Below are positions 44,089 through 52,782 of a DNA stretch of 64,000 nucleotides, in pieces (position 1 is the stretch's first letter; every line of letters begins with the position of its first letter). Origin of the DNA: Pseudomonadota bacterium. Lineage in GTDB: Bacteria > Cyanobacteriota > Vampirovibrionia > Obscuribacterales > Obscuribacteraceae. The notes under the pieces were generated by a model. That model saw only the letters and a program-made list of their open reading frames with translations, searched no databases and was not told the origin of the DNA. The stretch lies in assembly GCA_021325555.1 (NCBI GenBank), contig JAJPGY010000023.1, positions 62,001-126,000 of the forward strand. The letters run 5' to 3'. The translations under genes and the position numbers were made by a program.

Positions 44089-44730
44089 ATGATTGTGGAG
44101 AGCTGCAGGAGTTGCGGGTTCAGGCATAGGGAGCGGGCGAGCTTTTGTGCGACCTGCGCCTGGCAGGAGTTCGCTTCCCGCGACATACCCCCGGAAGCCG
44201 GGGCCGGGCCGGCAGGCGGGTGGATAAGGGATGCGCTCGTGTCAGTCGGGCGGCTGCTGGCCGCCGCGCGGGGCTGGCTGCCAAGCCTGTCGGGGCCAGA
44301 CAGCACCGCGCAGGACGCCCGGCTCGCTCCCCGGCCGCCCTGGCCACCCTGGCCACCTGCGGTGAGCTCTTCTCTCGAGCACCCCGCCCAGCTCATCCGG
44401 CCAGCGCGCTACCTCGAGCTCGCTGCCGGCAGGGCGAACCTGCCGGCGAATCACCGCCTCGGCAGGCTCGACGGCAGCGGCCATACGGTCGCCGTGCTCG
44501 CTCCTGCGCGGCCCGGTCTTTCCTCTCGCCCGGATCAGATCCCCGGCGATCGTCTCCAGGTCAAGGCCGATCGGCGCCTGGCGAGCTTTCGGGTTCAAGT
44601 GATCGCACAGCAATATAACTCTGGTCCCCATTTCACGTCCTTCGGCCCGCTCAATGTGCTTGCCCGTGTCTCCGCCGCGGTGGCAGAGACAGGTATATGG
44701 ACAGGGCAACTGCCACCGCGATCAGCATGA
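44089..44730 (+). CDS. zinc-ribbon protein (213 aa), C-terminal part doubtful
   Basis: The ATG at 44089 has AGAGG six bases upstream. Residues 6-25 form a zinc ribbon, CRSCGFRHRERASFCATC, with two CxxC knuckles. A possible amphipathic helix follows (IRDALVSVGRLLAAARGWLP). The remainder is low complexity and lies antisense to two minus-strand ORFs that also have ribosome-binding sites, so the natural stop or the very existence of the long tail is uncertain. Confidence 0.45.
   Translation: MIVESCRSCGFRHRERASFCATCAWQEFASRDIPPEAGAGPAGGWIRDALVSVGRLLAAARGWLPSLSGPDSTAQDARLAPRPPWPPWPPAVSSSLEHPAQLIRPARYLELAAGRANLPANHRLGRLDGSGHTVAVLAPARPGLSSRPDQIPGDRLQVKADRRLASFRVQVIAQQYNSGPHFTSFGPLNVLARVSAAVAETGIWTGQLPPRSA
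44242..44631 (-). CDS. hypothetical protein following the small membrane protein
   Basis: 129 residues from the ATG at 44631, with AAGGA about seven bases upstream and the preceding gene's stop 19 bases away. The first ~40 residues look protein-like (MGTRVILLCDHLNPKARQAP, then IGLDLETIAGDLIRARG); the last third is Arg/Pro/Trp-rich. It is antisense to the zinc-ribbon ORF, and one of the two is probably spurious beyond its first ~60 codons. No family recognised. Confidence 0.35.
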   Translation of the reverse strand: MGTRVILLCDHLNPKARQAPIGLDLETIAGDLIRARGKTGPRRSEHGDRMAAAVEPAEAVIRRQVRPAGSELEVARWPDELGGVLERRAHRRWPGWPGRPGSEPGVLRGAVWPRQAWQPAPRGGQQPPD

Positions 44731-45052
44731 TGATCTGAAGAAATGCGCCCACCGCCGGCGCCACCTGAGCCAGCGGCGGCACAGCCTGCATGCGCCCGAG
44801 CTGATCGACCCGCGGCCTGGCAGGCGGCAACTGCACCCCACCGGAGGGTGTGCTTATCACCTGCGCCTTGCCTTTTGGCTGTTGGCCACCGGCCGGCTGT
44901 CCGGCAGGCGCGCTGCCGGCACCAGGAGGTGCGGGCGTGCCCGCGCCGGGCGCGCCCGGGCCCTGGGCACGGCCGGGGCAGCAGGCGGGGCCGGCCAGCA
45001 GGAGGGCAAGCAGGCAGCCGAGCAGCGGATTGTTGAAGCGTTGTAAACTCAT
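44651..45052 (-). CDS. small exported protein with C-terminal membrane anchor
   Basis: 133 residues from the ATG at 45052. Signal peptide-like N-terminus (LLGCLLALLLAGPACCPG; the C-C may be a lipobox), a Pro/Gly/Ala-rich linker, and a C-terminal membrane helix (FLQIIMLIAVAVALSIYLSL) followed by PPRRRHGQ. No family recognised. Probably an envelope protein. Confidence 0.6.
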   Translation of the reverse strand: MSLQRFNNPLLGCLLALLLAGPACCPGRAQGPGAPGAGTPAPPGAGSAPAGQPAGGQQPKGKAQVISTPSGGVQLPPARPRVDQLGRMQAVPPLAQVAPAVGAFLQIIMLIAVAVALSIYLSLPPRRRHGQAH

Positions 45053-45570
45053 GTGCACCGTCCTGTTTGCACGGCAACTCCACCCCACCTCGATCACCGA
45101 CTGCGGTGCCACCGGCGAAGTTGCAGGATTGCCGGCAGATTTAACACAATCGTCGTTTTCCTTGCGGAAATTCGTCACCGCCTCCGGGCCCGCGAACCTC
45201 GGGCAACCAGCCTCGTCAGGCAGTGTTCAGGATGCAAGCGCGGCTTGACTGGAGATCGGCTGCGATGCGGGCGAGGAAAATAGTCTGTGCCGAACGACCC
45301 GGGGAAGGGCGGCTGATCTTTGCTATGAGCTGGCCCCGGCCAGGCTTTCCGGCAGAAGTCAAAGGAGCCTGCGGCAGGGCACGAGGAGCTCGCAGGGTTC
45401 GTCAGGCAGTTCGGGCAATCGCGCAGGGGAAAAGGCACGTTTAAGCAACTGTATCGAAATGGGGCGCAGGCCGGAACCTTGGCCGGCGGCAGCCGTCGGC
45501 CGGGTTGCATTGTACGGCGGCAGATTTGACAGACCAGCACGTTTTGTTGCCTGGTCGGGGAGATTCGGTC
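45053..45570. other. 518-base spacer without supported gene
   Basis: Short frames at 45223-45444 (+) and 45175-45672 (-) lack ribosome-binding sites and have Arg/Pro/Cys-rich shadow composition. The 12-base string GGCAGATTTRAC occurs twice in direct orientation (about 45134 and 45517), the second copy containing a TTGACA. No conserved RNA was recognised. Confidence 0.4.
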
Positions 45571-45984
45571 ATGAAACGATACGCAGCCGGTGCCATTGCC
45601 AGCGCGAGCGTCACGGCAGCGCTTTTTGCGGGTTGCAGTCAGCTCGATCAACAGATCTCCGCGGAGAAACAATTGATCGACAAGCAGGCTGCCGCCCAGA
45701 AGCAGCTCATCGAGCGGCAGGCCGACCGGTTAAAAGAGCAGGTTGAACGCCAGAGAGCCCGGGCGCTCACAGACCTGGATACACGCAAAGAGCAGCTGGA
45801 CATCGATAAGAGCGTAATCGACGAGCAGGAGAAGAGCATCGAGAAGCATGCTGCCTTTCTCAAAAGAGATATCGACCGGCAGACGATTACCGACAAGTTG
45901 CAGGTCGAGCGAAACGCGGCGGCGGTCAAGCAGGCTATCGACAGAGGCAATCAGACAGCCGGCAAGCCGGTCCCGCGTGGCTGA
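45571..45984 (+). CDS. coiled-coil lipoprotein
   Basis: 137 residues from the ATG at 45571, with GGGGAG upstream. The signal peptide ends in the lipobox LFAGC (Cys about 22). The mature protein is one long coiled coil with short repeats (KQLIDKQAAAQKQLIERQAD, then RKEQLDIDKSVIDEQEKSIE). Reminiscent in style of Lpp-like envelope spacers or periplasmic stalk lipoproteins, but not homologous as far as I can see. Likely in the outer or inner membrane facing the periplasm. Confidence 0.8.
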   Translation: MKRYAAGAIASASVTAALFAGCSQLDQQISAEKQLIDKQAAAQKQLIERQADRLKEQVERQRARALTDLDTRKEQLDIDKSVIDEQEKSIEKHAAFLKRDIDRQTITDKLQVERNAAAVKQAIDRGNQTAGKPVPRG

Positions 45985-46107
45985 TGCGGCTCAGCGGGAA
46001 CCTGGCGGCCTGCTGCCCGGTCAAAACTTACGACGACGGCGAGCGGCTCGCCGAGAGCCGGCCGCAGCCGTCCGGCACCATGATGGCCCGTACTTTCGGA
46101 GGAGACC

Positions 46108-46515
46108 ATGAAAACGTTTTCCAGCACGCAGGAGCTTTACTCAATCATGCGCAGCTTGTGGACCCGCATCGGCTCACATGAGAAGATCGCCCCCAAACTT
46201 TTGCGCTCGCGCCTGGTCGTTCGCTTCGTCTTCGACAATCCGGAAGGAGAGCTGCTCATCGACGGGCGCGACGGCAAGGAGCTCAAAGTTCACACCGGGG
46301 GCGCCGGTCCGGAGCCGGACGTCGAGATGAGCATGGACGCCGAGGTGGCCAACGAGTTCTGGCGCGGCAGATTGAACGTGCCCGAGGCGCTTATCGCAGG
46401 GCGGATTCGCAGCCGCGGCCCTGTCCACCGGGCGCTCGCCCTGCTTCCGGCGCTGAAGCCGGCCTTCTCCTTCTATCCGGCGGTCGTCGACAGCGTAAAA
46501 GGTAAAGCTGCTTGA
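46108..46515 (+). CDS. SCP2-like lipid-carrier domain protein, paralogue 2
   Basis: 135 residues, with GGAGGAGACC directly before the ATG. Same fold and motifs as the protein at 29579-29995: RLVVRFVFDNPEGELLIDG, EMSMDAEVANEFWRGRLNVP, then a helical end (AFSFYPAVVDS). It probably binds a hydrophobic ligand. It lies 62 bases before a hydrolase that begins the GH3 cluster and may serve that pathway. Confidence 0.85.
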   Translation: MKTFSSTQELYSIMRSLWTRIGSHEKIAPKLLRSRLVVRFVFDNPEGELLIDGRDGKELKVHTGGAGPEPDVEMSMDAEVANEFWRGRLNVPEALIAGRIRSRGPVHRALALLPALKPAFSFYPAVVDSVKGKAA

Positions 46516-46577
46516 ACGATCCGGGGAACAGGAGGGCGGCAGCTAGCATCTGACCAGCAAAATGGTACATTTCCTCC

Positions 46578-47495
46578 ATGTCCAGAGAGCCAGCACGAAC
46601 ATTGTCGATAGGGGCAGAGCAATCAGGGTCAAGGCAGCACAGCCCGGCCGATTGCTGGCTGCAGGCTGACGACGGCTATGCGATTTTCTACCGCCACTAC
46701 CGGGGCCGCCCTGGCCGCCCGGCAATCCTTTACCTGCACGGCATCGAAGGTCACAGCGGCTGGTTCGCGCCCACGGCCGAGTTCCTGCACCGGCTCGGCA
46801 TGAGCGTCTACGCGGCTGACAGGCGGGGGGCCGGGCGTAATCAGGCTGAGCGCGGACGCCTCAAGAGTTACCGCCAGCTCACCGCGGATCTGCGGCTGCT
46901 GATCGGGCAGGTGCGGCAGTGGCAACCGGACAGCCCTTTGTTTGTGATCGGCAACTGCTGGGGGGCCAAGACGGCGGTGGCCGCGCTGCAGGACGAGCAG
47001 ATTGCCGGCCAGGTGAGCGGGCTTGTCCTCACCTCGCCGGCGATCGGCGCCAAAGTGGATTTCCCGCTGGTCACCAAGCTGGCCGTCGGGTGCTGCTGGC
47101 TTCTCGGTTGTCGCCACCGCTTCGCCCTGCCGATCGCCCCCGAGCAGTTCACCGACAACCCCCGCTATATCGAGTTCATCCGCAGCGACCCCGAGCGCCT
47201 GACGGAAGCGGAAGCCTCACTTCTGGTCGAGAACCTGACTCTGAGCCGCATCGTAAGGATTGGCGCCGCCCGGCTCACGCTCCCGGTCCTGGTGCTGCAG
47301 GCCGGAGCCGACGTCATTGTCGACGTGCGGGCGGTCAGGCAGTGGTTCGCGCAGGTTCCGGCCCGGGACAAGGAACTGCGTATCTTTGCCGACTCGGCCC
47401 ACAGCCTGGACTTCGACGCCAACCCTGAGGAATACCGGCAGTGCCTGTCCGGCTGGATCGAGGTCAGGGCGAGGAGGTCACCGGCATGCGAATAA
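46578..47495 (+). CDS. alpha/beta hydrolase with a cysteine nucleophile
   Basis: 305 residues. Fold of the monoacylglycerol-lipase / Hydrolase_4 type: oxyanion loop YLHGIEGHSGWFAPTAEFL, DRRGAGRN, and VIGNCWGAK at the nucleophile elbow, where the usual Ser is Cys (C127; G-N-C-W-G). This Cys elbow resembles dienelactone hydrolases. The catalytic His is about 275 (ADSAHSLDF) and the acid is in GADVIVD. Whether it is hydrolytic or an acyltransferase is open. The downstream gene starts inside its end (10-base overlap). Confidence 0.87.
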   Translation: MSREPARTLSIGAEQSGSRQHSPADCWLQADDGYAIFYRHYRGRPGRPAILYLHGIEGHSGWFAPTAEFLHRLGMSVYAADRRGAGRNQAERGRLKSYRQLTADLRLLIGQVRQWQPDSPLFVIGNCWGAKTAVAALQDEQIAGQVSGLVLTSPAIGAKVDFPLVTKLAVGCCWLLGCRHRFALPIAPEQFTDNPRYIEFIRSDPERLTEAEASLLVENLTLSRIVRIGAARLTLPVLVLQAGADVIVDVRAVRQWFAQVPARDKELRIFADSAHSLDFDANPEEYRQCLSGWIEVRARRSPACE

Positions 47496-48661
47496 AGCTC
47501 ATCGAATGCTATCGCGTACTCCTGCCCTTCCGCTTTGCTTTCAAGCACAGCCTGGCCAGCCGGTCGCAGTCGGAAAACGTGATCGTGCGCGTGGTGCTCG
47601 AGGACGGCTGCGAGGGCTTCGGCGAGGCGGTTCCGCGCCAATATGTGACCGGCGAAGACGCGGCGGGGGCGATCGAGCGCATTCAAAAGCAGTTCGCCCC
47701 CGCGCTGGCCGGAGACGATCTGCCGCCGGCGGCCTCGATTGTCGAGTACGTGGCCGGCAAGTTCGACAGCCTGGGCCTGGGGCGGAACCCCTGGGGAGCG
47801 GCCTGGTGCGCGCTCGAGCTGGCGATACTGGATGCGGTATCACGGGCGGAAAACATTTCCGCTGCCCGGCTCTGGCCGGGCAGCCAGGCGCAGGCGGTCC
47901 GCTACGGCGCCGTGGTGCCTGTGGCCGGCATCTCCACGGTGGCGGCCGTACTGTGCTTTTACCGGCTGTATGGATTTCGCACGGTCAAGCTGAAGGTCGG
48001 CCCGGACCTGGAGCACGGCCGGCGGTGCCTGCGCCTGGCCAGGCAGATCATGGGCCCAAAGGCTGTCTTGCGGGTGGACGCCAACTGCGCCTGGACGGTC
48101 GAGCAGGCGATCTCGGCGGCCGGGCAGTTTCGCCGCTATGGCATCGCCTCGATCGAGCAGCCGGTGGCGGCAGGCGACCTGGCCGGACTGCGGGCGGTTA
48201 GCGCCGCCATCGAGGAGGAGGTGATCGCCGACGAATCGCTGTGCACCCTCGAGCAGGGCGGCCGGCTGGCGGAGATGGGCGCCTGCGGCGGCTTCAACAT
48301 ACGCCTGTCCAAGGTCGGGGGGCTGGTTGCCGCCAGGCGCATGGCTGCTCTGGCGCGTCAGGCCGGCATCAACTGCCACCTGGGCGCGCAGGTCGGCGAA
48401 AGCGGCATCCTGGCAGGGGCAGGACGGCTGTTCGCCAGCCTGGAGGAGCCGCTGGCCAATTGCGAGGGGTCATACAACCTTCTCCTGCTCAGGCAGGATC
48501 TGACCGTAGAAAATCTGACCGTGGGACCGGGCGGCTGGGCCCGCGTTGGCGCCGGACCCGGGCTCGGTGTCACGGTCATACGTGAGCGCCTGGGCTCGCC
48601 CGACGAGCCCGCGTCAGGGCCCGCTCGCATACCGGAGGCTGGAGATCATGTTATTCACTAA
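47486..48661 (+). CDS. enolase-superfamily enzyme (muconate-cycloisomerase / dipeptide-epimerase group)
   Basis: 391 residues from the ATG at 47486, GAGGAGG upstream. Enolase-superfamily N-terminal cap, then the barrel with KLKVG (catalytic Lys pair on strand 2), VDANCAW (metal Asp), IEQP (metal Glu), ADES (metal Asp) and IRLSKVGG (Lys on strand 6). This arrangement is that of muconate-lactonising enzymes, OSB synthases and Ala-Glu epimerases. MenC activity seems unlikely because menaquinone is made by the futalosine route here. Substrate unknown. Overlaps its neighbours on both sides. Confidence 0.88.
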   Translation: MRIKLIECYRVLLPFRFAFKHSLASRSQSENVIVRVVLEDGCEGFGEAVPRQYVTGEDAAGAIERIQKQFAPALAGDDLPPAASIVEYVAGKFDSLGLGRNPWGAAWCALELAILDAVSRAENISAARLWPGSQAQAVRYGAVVPVAGISTVAAVLCFYRLYGFRTVKLKVGPDLEHGRRCLRLARQIMGPKAVLRVDANCAWTVEQAISAAGQFRRYGIASIEQPVAAGDLAGLRAVSAAIEEEVIADESLCTLEQGGRLAEMGACGGFNIRLSKVGGLVAARRMAALARQAGINCHLGAQVGESGILAGAGRLFASLEEPLANCEGSYNLLLLRQDLTVENLTVGPGGWARVGAGPGLGVTVIRERLGSPDEPASGPARIPEAGDHVIH

Positions 48662-50312
48662 TTTGGAGATCGCCATCGGCCAGAAATTCAGGGAGCTGGC
48701 ATATATCCGCCGCTTCGAGGCGTCCGCCCGCGAGCCCCGGCAAACGCAGCTGCTCAAGCTTTTGAGCATTGTGGAGAACAATCAGGATACCGCGTTCGGC
48801 AGGAAGCACCGCTTCGGCGCAATCCGCTCGGTCGAGGACTTCCAGTCGGCGGTGCCCCCCTGCACCTACGAGGACCTCTTCCCGTACATCGAGCGAGAGA
48901 TGAACGGAGAGAAAGGGCAGTTGACGCAGCAGGAGCCTGTGATGTTCGCCACCACCAGCGGTACCACGGACAAACCCAAATACATTCCCATAACGCCGGC
49001 TCATTTGCGGGATTACACGGACGCTTTCCAGGTGCACAACTATCAGCTGATCAAAGACCACCAGGCGGCCGCCCGCGGGCGCTTTCTGGTAATCTCGAGC
49101 AGCGACGAGGAGGGCAGGACTGCCGCCGGCATCCCCTACGGCGCCGTCTCCGGCGTTCTTTGCCGGAACCAGCCGGCCATCCTCAGGCGGCACTTCGCCC
49201 TGCCCTACCAGCTGGGCCGGATAAAGGACATCGATACCAAGTATTACCTGATGCTGAGGCTGGCCGTTCCCCAGAACGTCTCCGCCATCCTCTGCTGCAA
49301 CCCGTCGAGCTTGCTGGTGCTGGCCGACCAGCTGCGCCTGCACGGTGAGGACCTGGTGGCCGATATTCGTGACGGCAAGGTGAGCCGCCAGTTTGCCGTG
49401 CCGGAGCCAACTCTGGCCGTGCTGGCCCCTTATCTCAAGCCTGACCGGCCGGCGGCCCGGGCGCTGGAGCGGATCCTGGAGGCGGACGGGGCGCTTGCGC
49501 CGGCTCGCGTCTGGGCGCAGCTTGGCCTCATATCCTGCTGGAAGGGTGGCCCGATGGGGTTCTACCTGGAGCAGTTGCCCGATCACTTCGGCGACGTGCC
49601 GGTGCGCGATCTCGGCTACATGGCCTCGGAAGGGCGGGGCTCGATTCCGCTGACCGACGAGGGCGCGGGCGGGGTGCTGGCCGTGAGCAGCCACTTTTTC
49701 GAGTTCGTGCCCGAGGAGGACTGTGGGCGGCCGCAGCCCCGTTTCCTGACCGCCGACAGGCTTGACCTCGATCGGCGCTACTACATCTATTTCACCACCG
49801 CCTCCGGGCTCTACCGCTACAACATAAACGATCTGGTCGAGGTGGTCGGCTTCTTCGCCAACACGCCGGTCATCCAGTTCGTGCGCAAGAGCGCCGGCTT
49901 CAGCTCGATTACCGGCGAGAAGCTGACCGAAGAGCAGGTGCGCATCGCGCTCTCGCAAACAGTCAAGCAGCTCGATCTCTCGGGCATCAACCACTTCACG
50001 GCCGCCGTCCAGCTCGCCCGCCCGCCGTTTTACAGGTGCTTCGTCGAGATTAAAGGCGAGATGTCCGATTCCCTTAAGCGCGACTTTCTCCACCTTTTTG
50101 ATCTGTCCTTGAAATCGCAGAATCCGGAGTACCGGGACAAGCGGGACAGCCACAGGCTGGGACGCCCGCGGCTTTTGCTGGTGCCGGCCGGAACCTTTGC
50201 CCGCGTCAGGCAGAAGCGCGTGCTGGAGGGGGCGCCGGAGGCGCAGGTGAAGATTCCGCTCCTGACCGCATCTTGTGACTACATGCGCGCGGAGGTGAGA
50301 AGGGCGGTATGA
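48648..50312 (+). CDS. GH3-family acyl-adenylating amido synthetase
   Basis: 554 residues from the ATG at 48648, starting within the end of the previous gene. GH3 enzymes (ANL superfamily) adenylate a carboxylate and join it to an amino group. Motifs are FATTSGTTDKPKYIPITPAH (ATP motif 1), RDLGYMASEGRGSIPL (motif 2), and FTTASGLYRYNINDLVEVVG (motif 3 region). Plant GH3s conjugate auxin or jasmonate; bacterial ones are largely uncharacterised. Translational overlaps with the enolase-superfamily and SDR genes indicate one pathway. Confidence 0.93.
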   Translation: MLFTNLEIAIGQKFRELAYIRRFEASAREPRQTQLLKLLSIVENNQDTAFGRKHRFGAIRSVEDFQSAVPPCTYEDLFPYIEREMNGEKGQLTQQEPVMFATTSGTTDKPKYIPITPAHLRDYTDAFQVHNYQLIKDHQAAARGRFLVISSSDEEGRTAAGIPYGAVSGVLCRNQPAILRRHFALPYQLGRIKDIDTKYYLMLRLAVPQNVSAILCCNPSSLLVLADQLRLHGEDLVADIRDGKVSRQFAVPEPTLAVLAPYLKPDRPAARALERILEADGALAPARVWAQLGLISCWKGGPMGFYLEQLPDHFGDVPVRDLGYMASEGRGSIPLTDEGAGGVLAVSSHFFEFVPEEDCGRPQPRFLTADRLDLDRRYYIYFTTASGLYRYNINDLVEVVGFFANTPVIQFVRKSAGFSSITGEKLTEEQVRIALSQTVKQLDLSGINHFTAAVQLARPPFYRCFVEIKGEMSDSLKRDFLHLFDLSLKSQNPEYRDKRDSHRLGRPRLLLVPAGTFARVRQKRVLEGAPEAQVKIPLLTASCDYMRAEVRRAV

Positions 50313-51343
50313 ACCTGCCGTCAGTATGTGTGACCGGTGCCACCGGGCTGGTCGGCCTCGAGCTGGTCAGGCGGCTTGCCGGCAAGGGTTACCGGATCAC
50401 GGCGGTGGTGCGGCCGACGAGCGACCGCTCGTCGCTGAGCGGCCTGGCGGGGAACCTGACGATCGTCGGCTGCCAGCTCACCGACGCGGCGACGCTAAAG
50501 GCGGCCATGGCCGGCCATGACGTGGTTGTCCATGCGGCCGGCTCCGTGGATGTCATGGGCAGCCGTGAGGAGATCTTTGCCGTCAACGTGGGCGGCAGCA
50601 GGGCGGCGCTGGAGGCGGCCATCAGCGCCGGGGTCAAGCAGTTCGTGCACATAAGCAGCCTTTCCGTGATCACCGGCCAGGACGATCAGTACGCTGTCGG
50701 CGAGGATGCACCGCTGCGATGCTGCGGCGAGCCTTACGCCGATTCCAAGGTCGAGGCGGAGAAGCTGGTCATGGCCGAGGCCTACCGGGGACGGATTGCG
50801 GTGACCGCCTTGCGCCCCGGCTTCATCTACGGACCGCGGGAGCGGGCCTGGCTGCCCAGGCTGATCGAGAGCCTGGCTTCCGGCAAGGCGGTGCTCATCG
50901 ACGGCGGGCGCAAGGAAACCAATGTGATCTACATCGGCAACCTCTGCCGGGCGATCGAGGCCAGCCTGCTCAACGAGCGTTGCTACGGCAAGGTGTACAA
51001 CCTCACGGACGGGCAGAAGGTGACGAAAAAGCAGCTCTTCGACGCCATCTGCGACGGGCTCGGCCTGCCCCGGGTGACGCGCTCGATACCGCAGCCGGTG
51101 GCCAGGCTGGCATGCGAGGTGGTCTCCCGGGTCGCGCCGCTGCTGCCGCCTGCATCACGAGGGAAGCTCTCGCGCTTCTCCCGGGCCGCTTTTCGCCTGG
51201 CCGGGGTCAATCAGGGCTTTGACATATCCAGGGCCGAAAGGGATCTCGACTACACCGAGCGAACCCCGTTTGCCGCGGGCATGGCCGAGACCTTGCCCTA
51301 TTTTGCCGGGACCAGGGCCCGTTCGGCCGGCGCTCGACAATGA
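50309..51343 (+). CDS. extended SDR, NAD-dependent epimerase / 3-beta-HSD-like (copy 1)
   Basis: 344 residues, ATG overlapping the GH3 stop by four bases. Rossmann motif VTGATGLVGLELVRRLAGKG, HAAGSVD, and the catalytic YADSK are present. The C-terminal part (RAAFRLAGVNQGFDISRAER) resembles 3-beta-hydroxysteroid-dehydrogenase/OleD-like SDRs that act on hydrophobic hydroxy or keto acids. It probably oxidises or reduces an intermediate of the GH3 pathway. Confidence 0.9.
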   Translation: MNLPSVCVTGATGLVGLELVRRLAGKGYRITAVVRPTSDRSSLSGLAGNLTIVGCQLTDAATLKAAMAGHDVVVHAAGSVDVMGSREEIFAVNVGGSRAALEAAISAGVKQFVHISSLSVITGQDDQYAVGEDAPLRCCGEPYADSKVEAEKLVMAEAYRGRIAVTALRPGFIYGPRERAWLPRLIESLASGKAVLIDGGRKETNVIYIGNLCRAIEASLLNERCYGKVYNLTDGQKVTKKQLFDAICDGLGLPRVTRSIPQPVARLACEVVSRVAPLLPPASRGKLSRFSRAAFRLAGVNQGFDISRAERDLDYTERTPFAAGMAETLPYFAGTRARSAGARQ

Positions 51344-51358
51344 GGAGGCTCAACTGTC

Positions 51359-51658
51359 TTGGATACCCGACGACGATCTTCTGCAGAACCCAACCCGCTC
51401 CTGTCCTTTCTCATCGACTACTGGCAGCGGCACCGCCACCCGACCAACGCCGTCCTGCACCTGATCGGCGTGCCGATGGCCGTGGCCGGGCTTTACGAGC
51501 TGGTTGCCGGTCACCCTTTCAAGGCGGTCATGCTCCTCTCCTTCGGCTATCTTCTGCAGTACCTGGGACACCGGGCGCAGGGCAACGAGGTGGGGGAGGT
51601 GACGCTGGTGAAGAGCATCTGGCGGCGCCTGACGGGGGCGAAGGGGGCGCAGCGATGA
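51359..51658 (+). CDS. Mpo1/DUF962-like small membrane protein (copy 1)
   Basis: 99 residues from a TTG with GAGGAGG about 11 bases upstream. DUF962 features: FLIDYWQRHRHPTNAVLHLI, GVPMAVAGLYELV, then QYLGHRAQGNEVGE. The yeast family member Mpo1 is an iron-dependent dioxygenase in alpha-oxidation of 2-hydroxy fatty acids; the His residues fit iron binding. A second family member lies at 52783-53103 in the same cluster. Confidence 0.78.
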   Translation: MDTRRRSSAEPNPLLSFLIDYWQRHRHPTNAVLHLIGVPMAVAGLYELVAGHPFKAVMLLSFGYLLQYLGHRAQGNEVGEVTLVKSIWRRLTGAKGAQR

Positions 51659-51716
51659 TTGGCGGGGGCGCCGGGCGGCACCGGGATGATGGCAGGCCGG
51701 GGACGGGCGCCAGCCC

Positions 51717-52712
51717 ATGAAGATCCTGGTGACCGGCGCCAGCGGCTTTTTCGGCACTCATCTGGTGCCGCGCCTGGTGGCTGCCGGGCACGAGGTTCGC
51801 ACCTTCGGGCGCTCGCCGTCGAAGCCCGCCCAGTTCGCGGACCTGGAGATCGAGCACGCCGGCGGGGAAATTACCGACAGGGAGGCTGTGGGCCGGGCGC
51901 TTTCCGGGCGCGATCTGGTCTACCACATGGCCGGGCTGGTCTCCTATCGGGCAGCGGATCGGCAGCGCCAGCAGCGGGTCAACGTGGAAGGGACGCGCAC
52001 GGTCATGGAGCTCGCGCTGGCAGCCGGCGTCTCCCGGGTGATTCACACCGGCTCGATTGCCGGCATGGGCATTCCGGAGCCGGGCACGATCGGCACCGAG
52101 GAGATCGCCTACAACCTGGCCGGCCGGGGGTTGAATTACTGCGACAGCAAGCACGCGGCCGAGCAGGAGGTGCTCAGGCTCGCAGGCGAGGGCCTGCCGG
52201 CGATCATGCTCAACCCTGGTATCGTATTTGGTGAAGGCGACACCCACCCGCACCACCGGGCGATCTTCGCCGCCCTGGCCAGCGGCTGGCTGATCGGCTG
52301 GCCTGGCGGCGGGGTGTCCTTCTGCGACATCGAGGATGTCGTCGGCGCCCACCTGAACGCCATGACCATGGGACGGGTCGGCCAGCGGTATGTGCTTTCC
52401 AGCGAGAATCTGACCTTCCGCGATGCGGCCGCGACCGTCACCGGCATTCTGGGCTCCCCGCCCCCGAGCTTTGAGATCCCCGGCTGGCTGCTGGAGCTGG
52501 CGGGAACCCTGACCGAGACGCTCGCACCGCTTTTCGGCAGAACGCCCAGCCTCACCAGGCAGGTGGCCTGGCTCAGCCAGCAGCGCATCTTCTTCAGCGC
52601 CGACAAGGCGATAAGCGAGCTCGCTTACCGGCAGACCCCGTTCGCCGAGACGATCAAGCGCACCGCCCCTTACTATCTGGGCGTGATCGGCGGGTCCGCC
52701 CGGGTCAGGTAG
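51717..52712 (+). CDS. extended SDR, NAD-dependent epimerase family (copy 2)
   Basis: 331 residues. ILVTGASGFFGTHLVPRLVA (cofactor loop), YHMAGLVSYRAADRQ, HTGSIAGMG and YCDSKHAAE (catalytic Tyr-Lys) are intact. It resembles dihydroflavonol-4-reductase/OleD-like SDRs. It follows the Mpo1-like gene by 58 bases. Two related but distinct SDRs in one cluster suggest two redox steps. Confidence 0.9.
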   Translation: MKILVTGASGFFGTHLVPRLVAAGHEVRTFGRSPSKPAQFADLEIEHAGGEITDREAVGRALSGRDLVYHMAGLVSYRAADRQRQQRVNVEGTRTVMELALAAGVSRVIHTGSIAGMGIPEPGTIGTEEIAYNLAGRGLNYCDSKHAAEQEVLRLAGEGLPAIMLNPGIVFGEGDTHPHHRAIFAALASGWLIGWPGGGVSFCDIEDVVGAHLNAMTMGRVGQRYVLSSENLTFRDAAATVTGILGSPPPSFEIPGWLLELAGTLTETLAPLFGRTPSLTRQVAWLSQQRIFFSADKAISELAYRQTPFAETIKRTAPYYLGVIGGSARVR

Positions 52713-52782
52713 GGGCGCATCGCCGGCGTGCGGCAGCCGGCGCCGCTTGCCTGTTTGTCCCTGAATCTGATACAAAAAAGGT

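Noticed and set aside
45175..45672. 165-codon minus-strand ORF
   Set aside because: No ribosome-binding site, Cys/Arg/Pro-rich without pattern, and antisense to the start of a well-supported lipoprotein gene.
48651..50153. 500-codon minus-strand open frame opposite the GH3 gene
   Set aside because: No recognisable domain and typical shadow composition; the GH3 frame is unambiguous.
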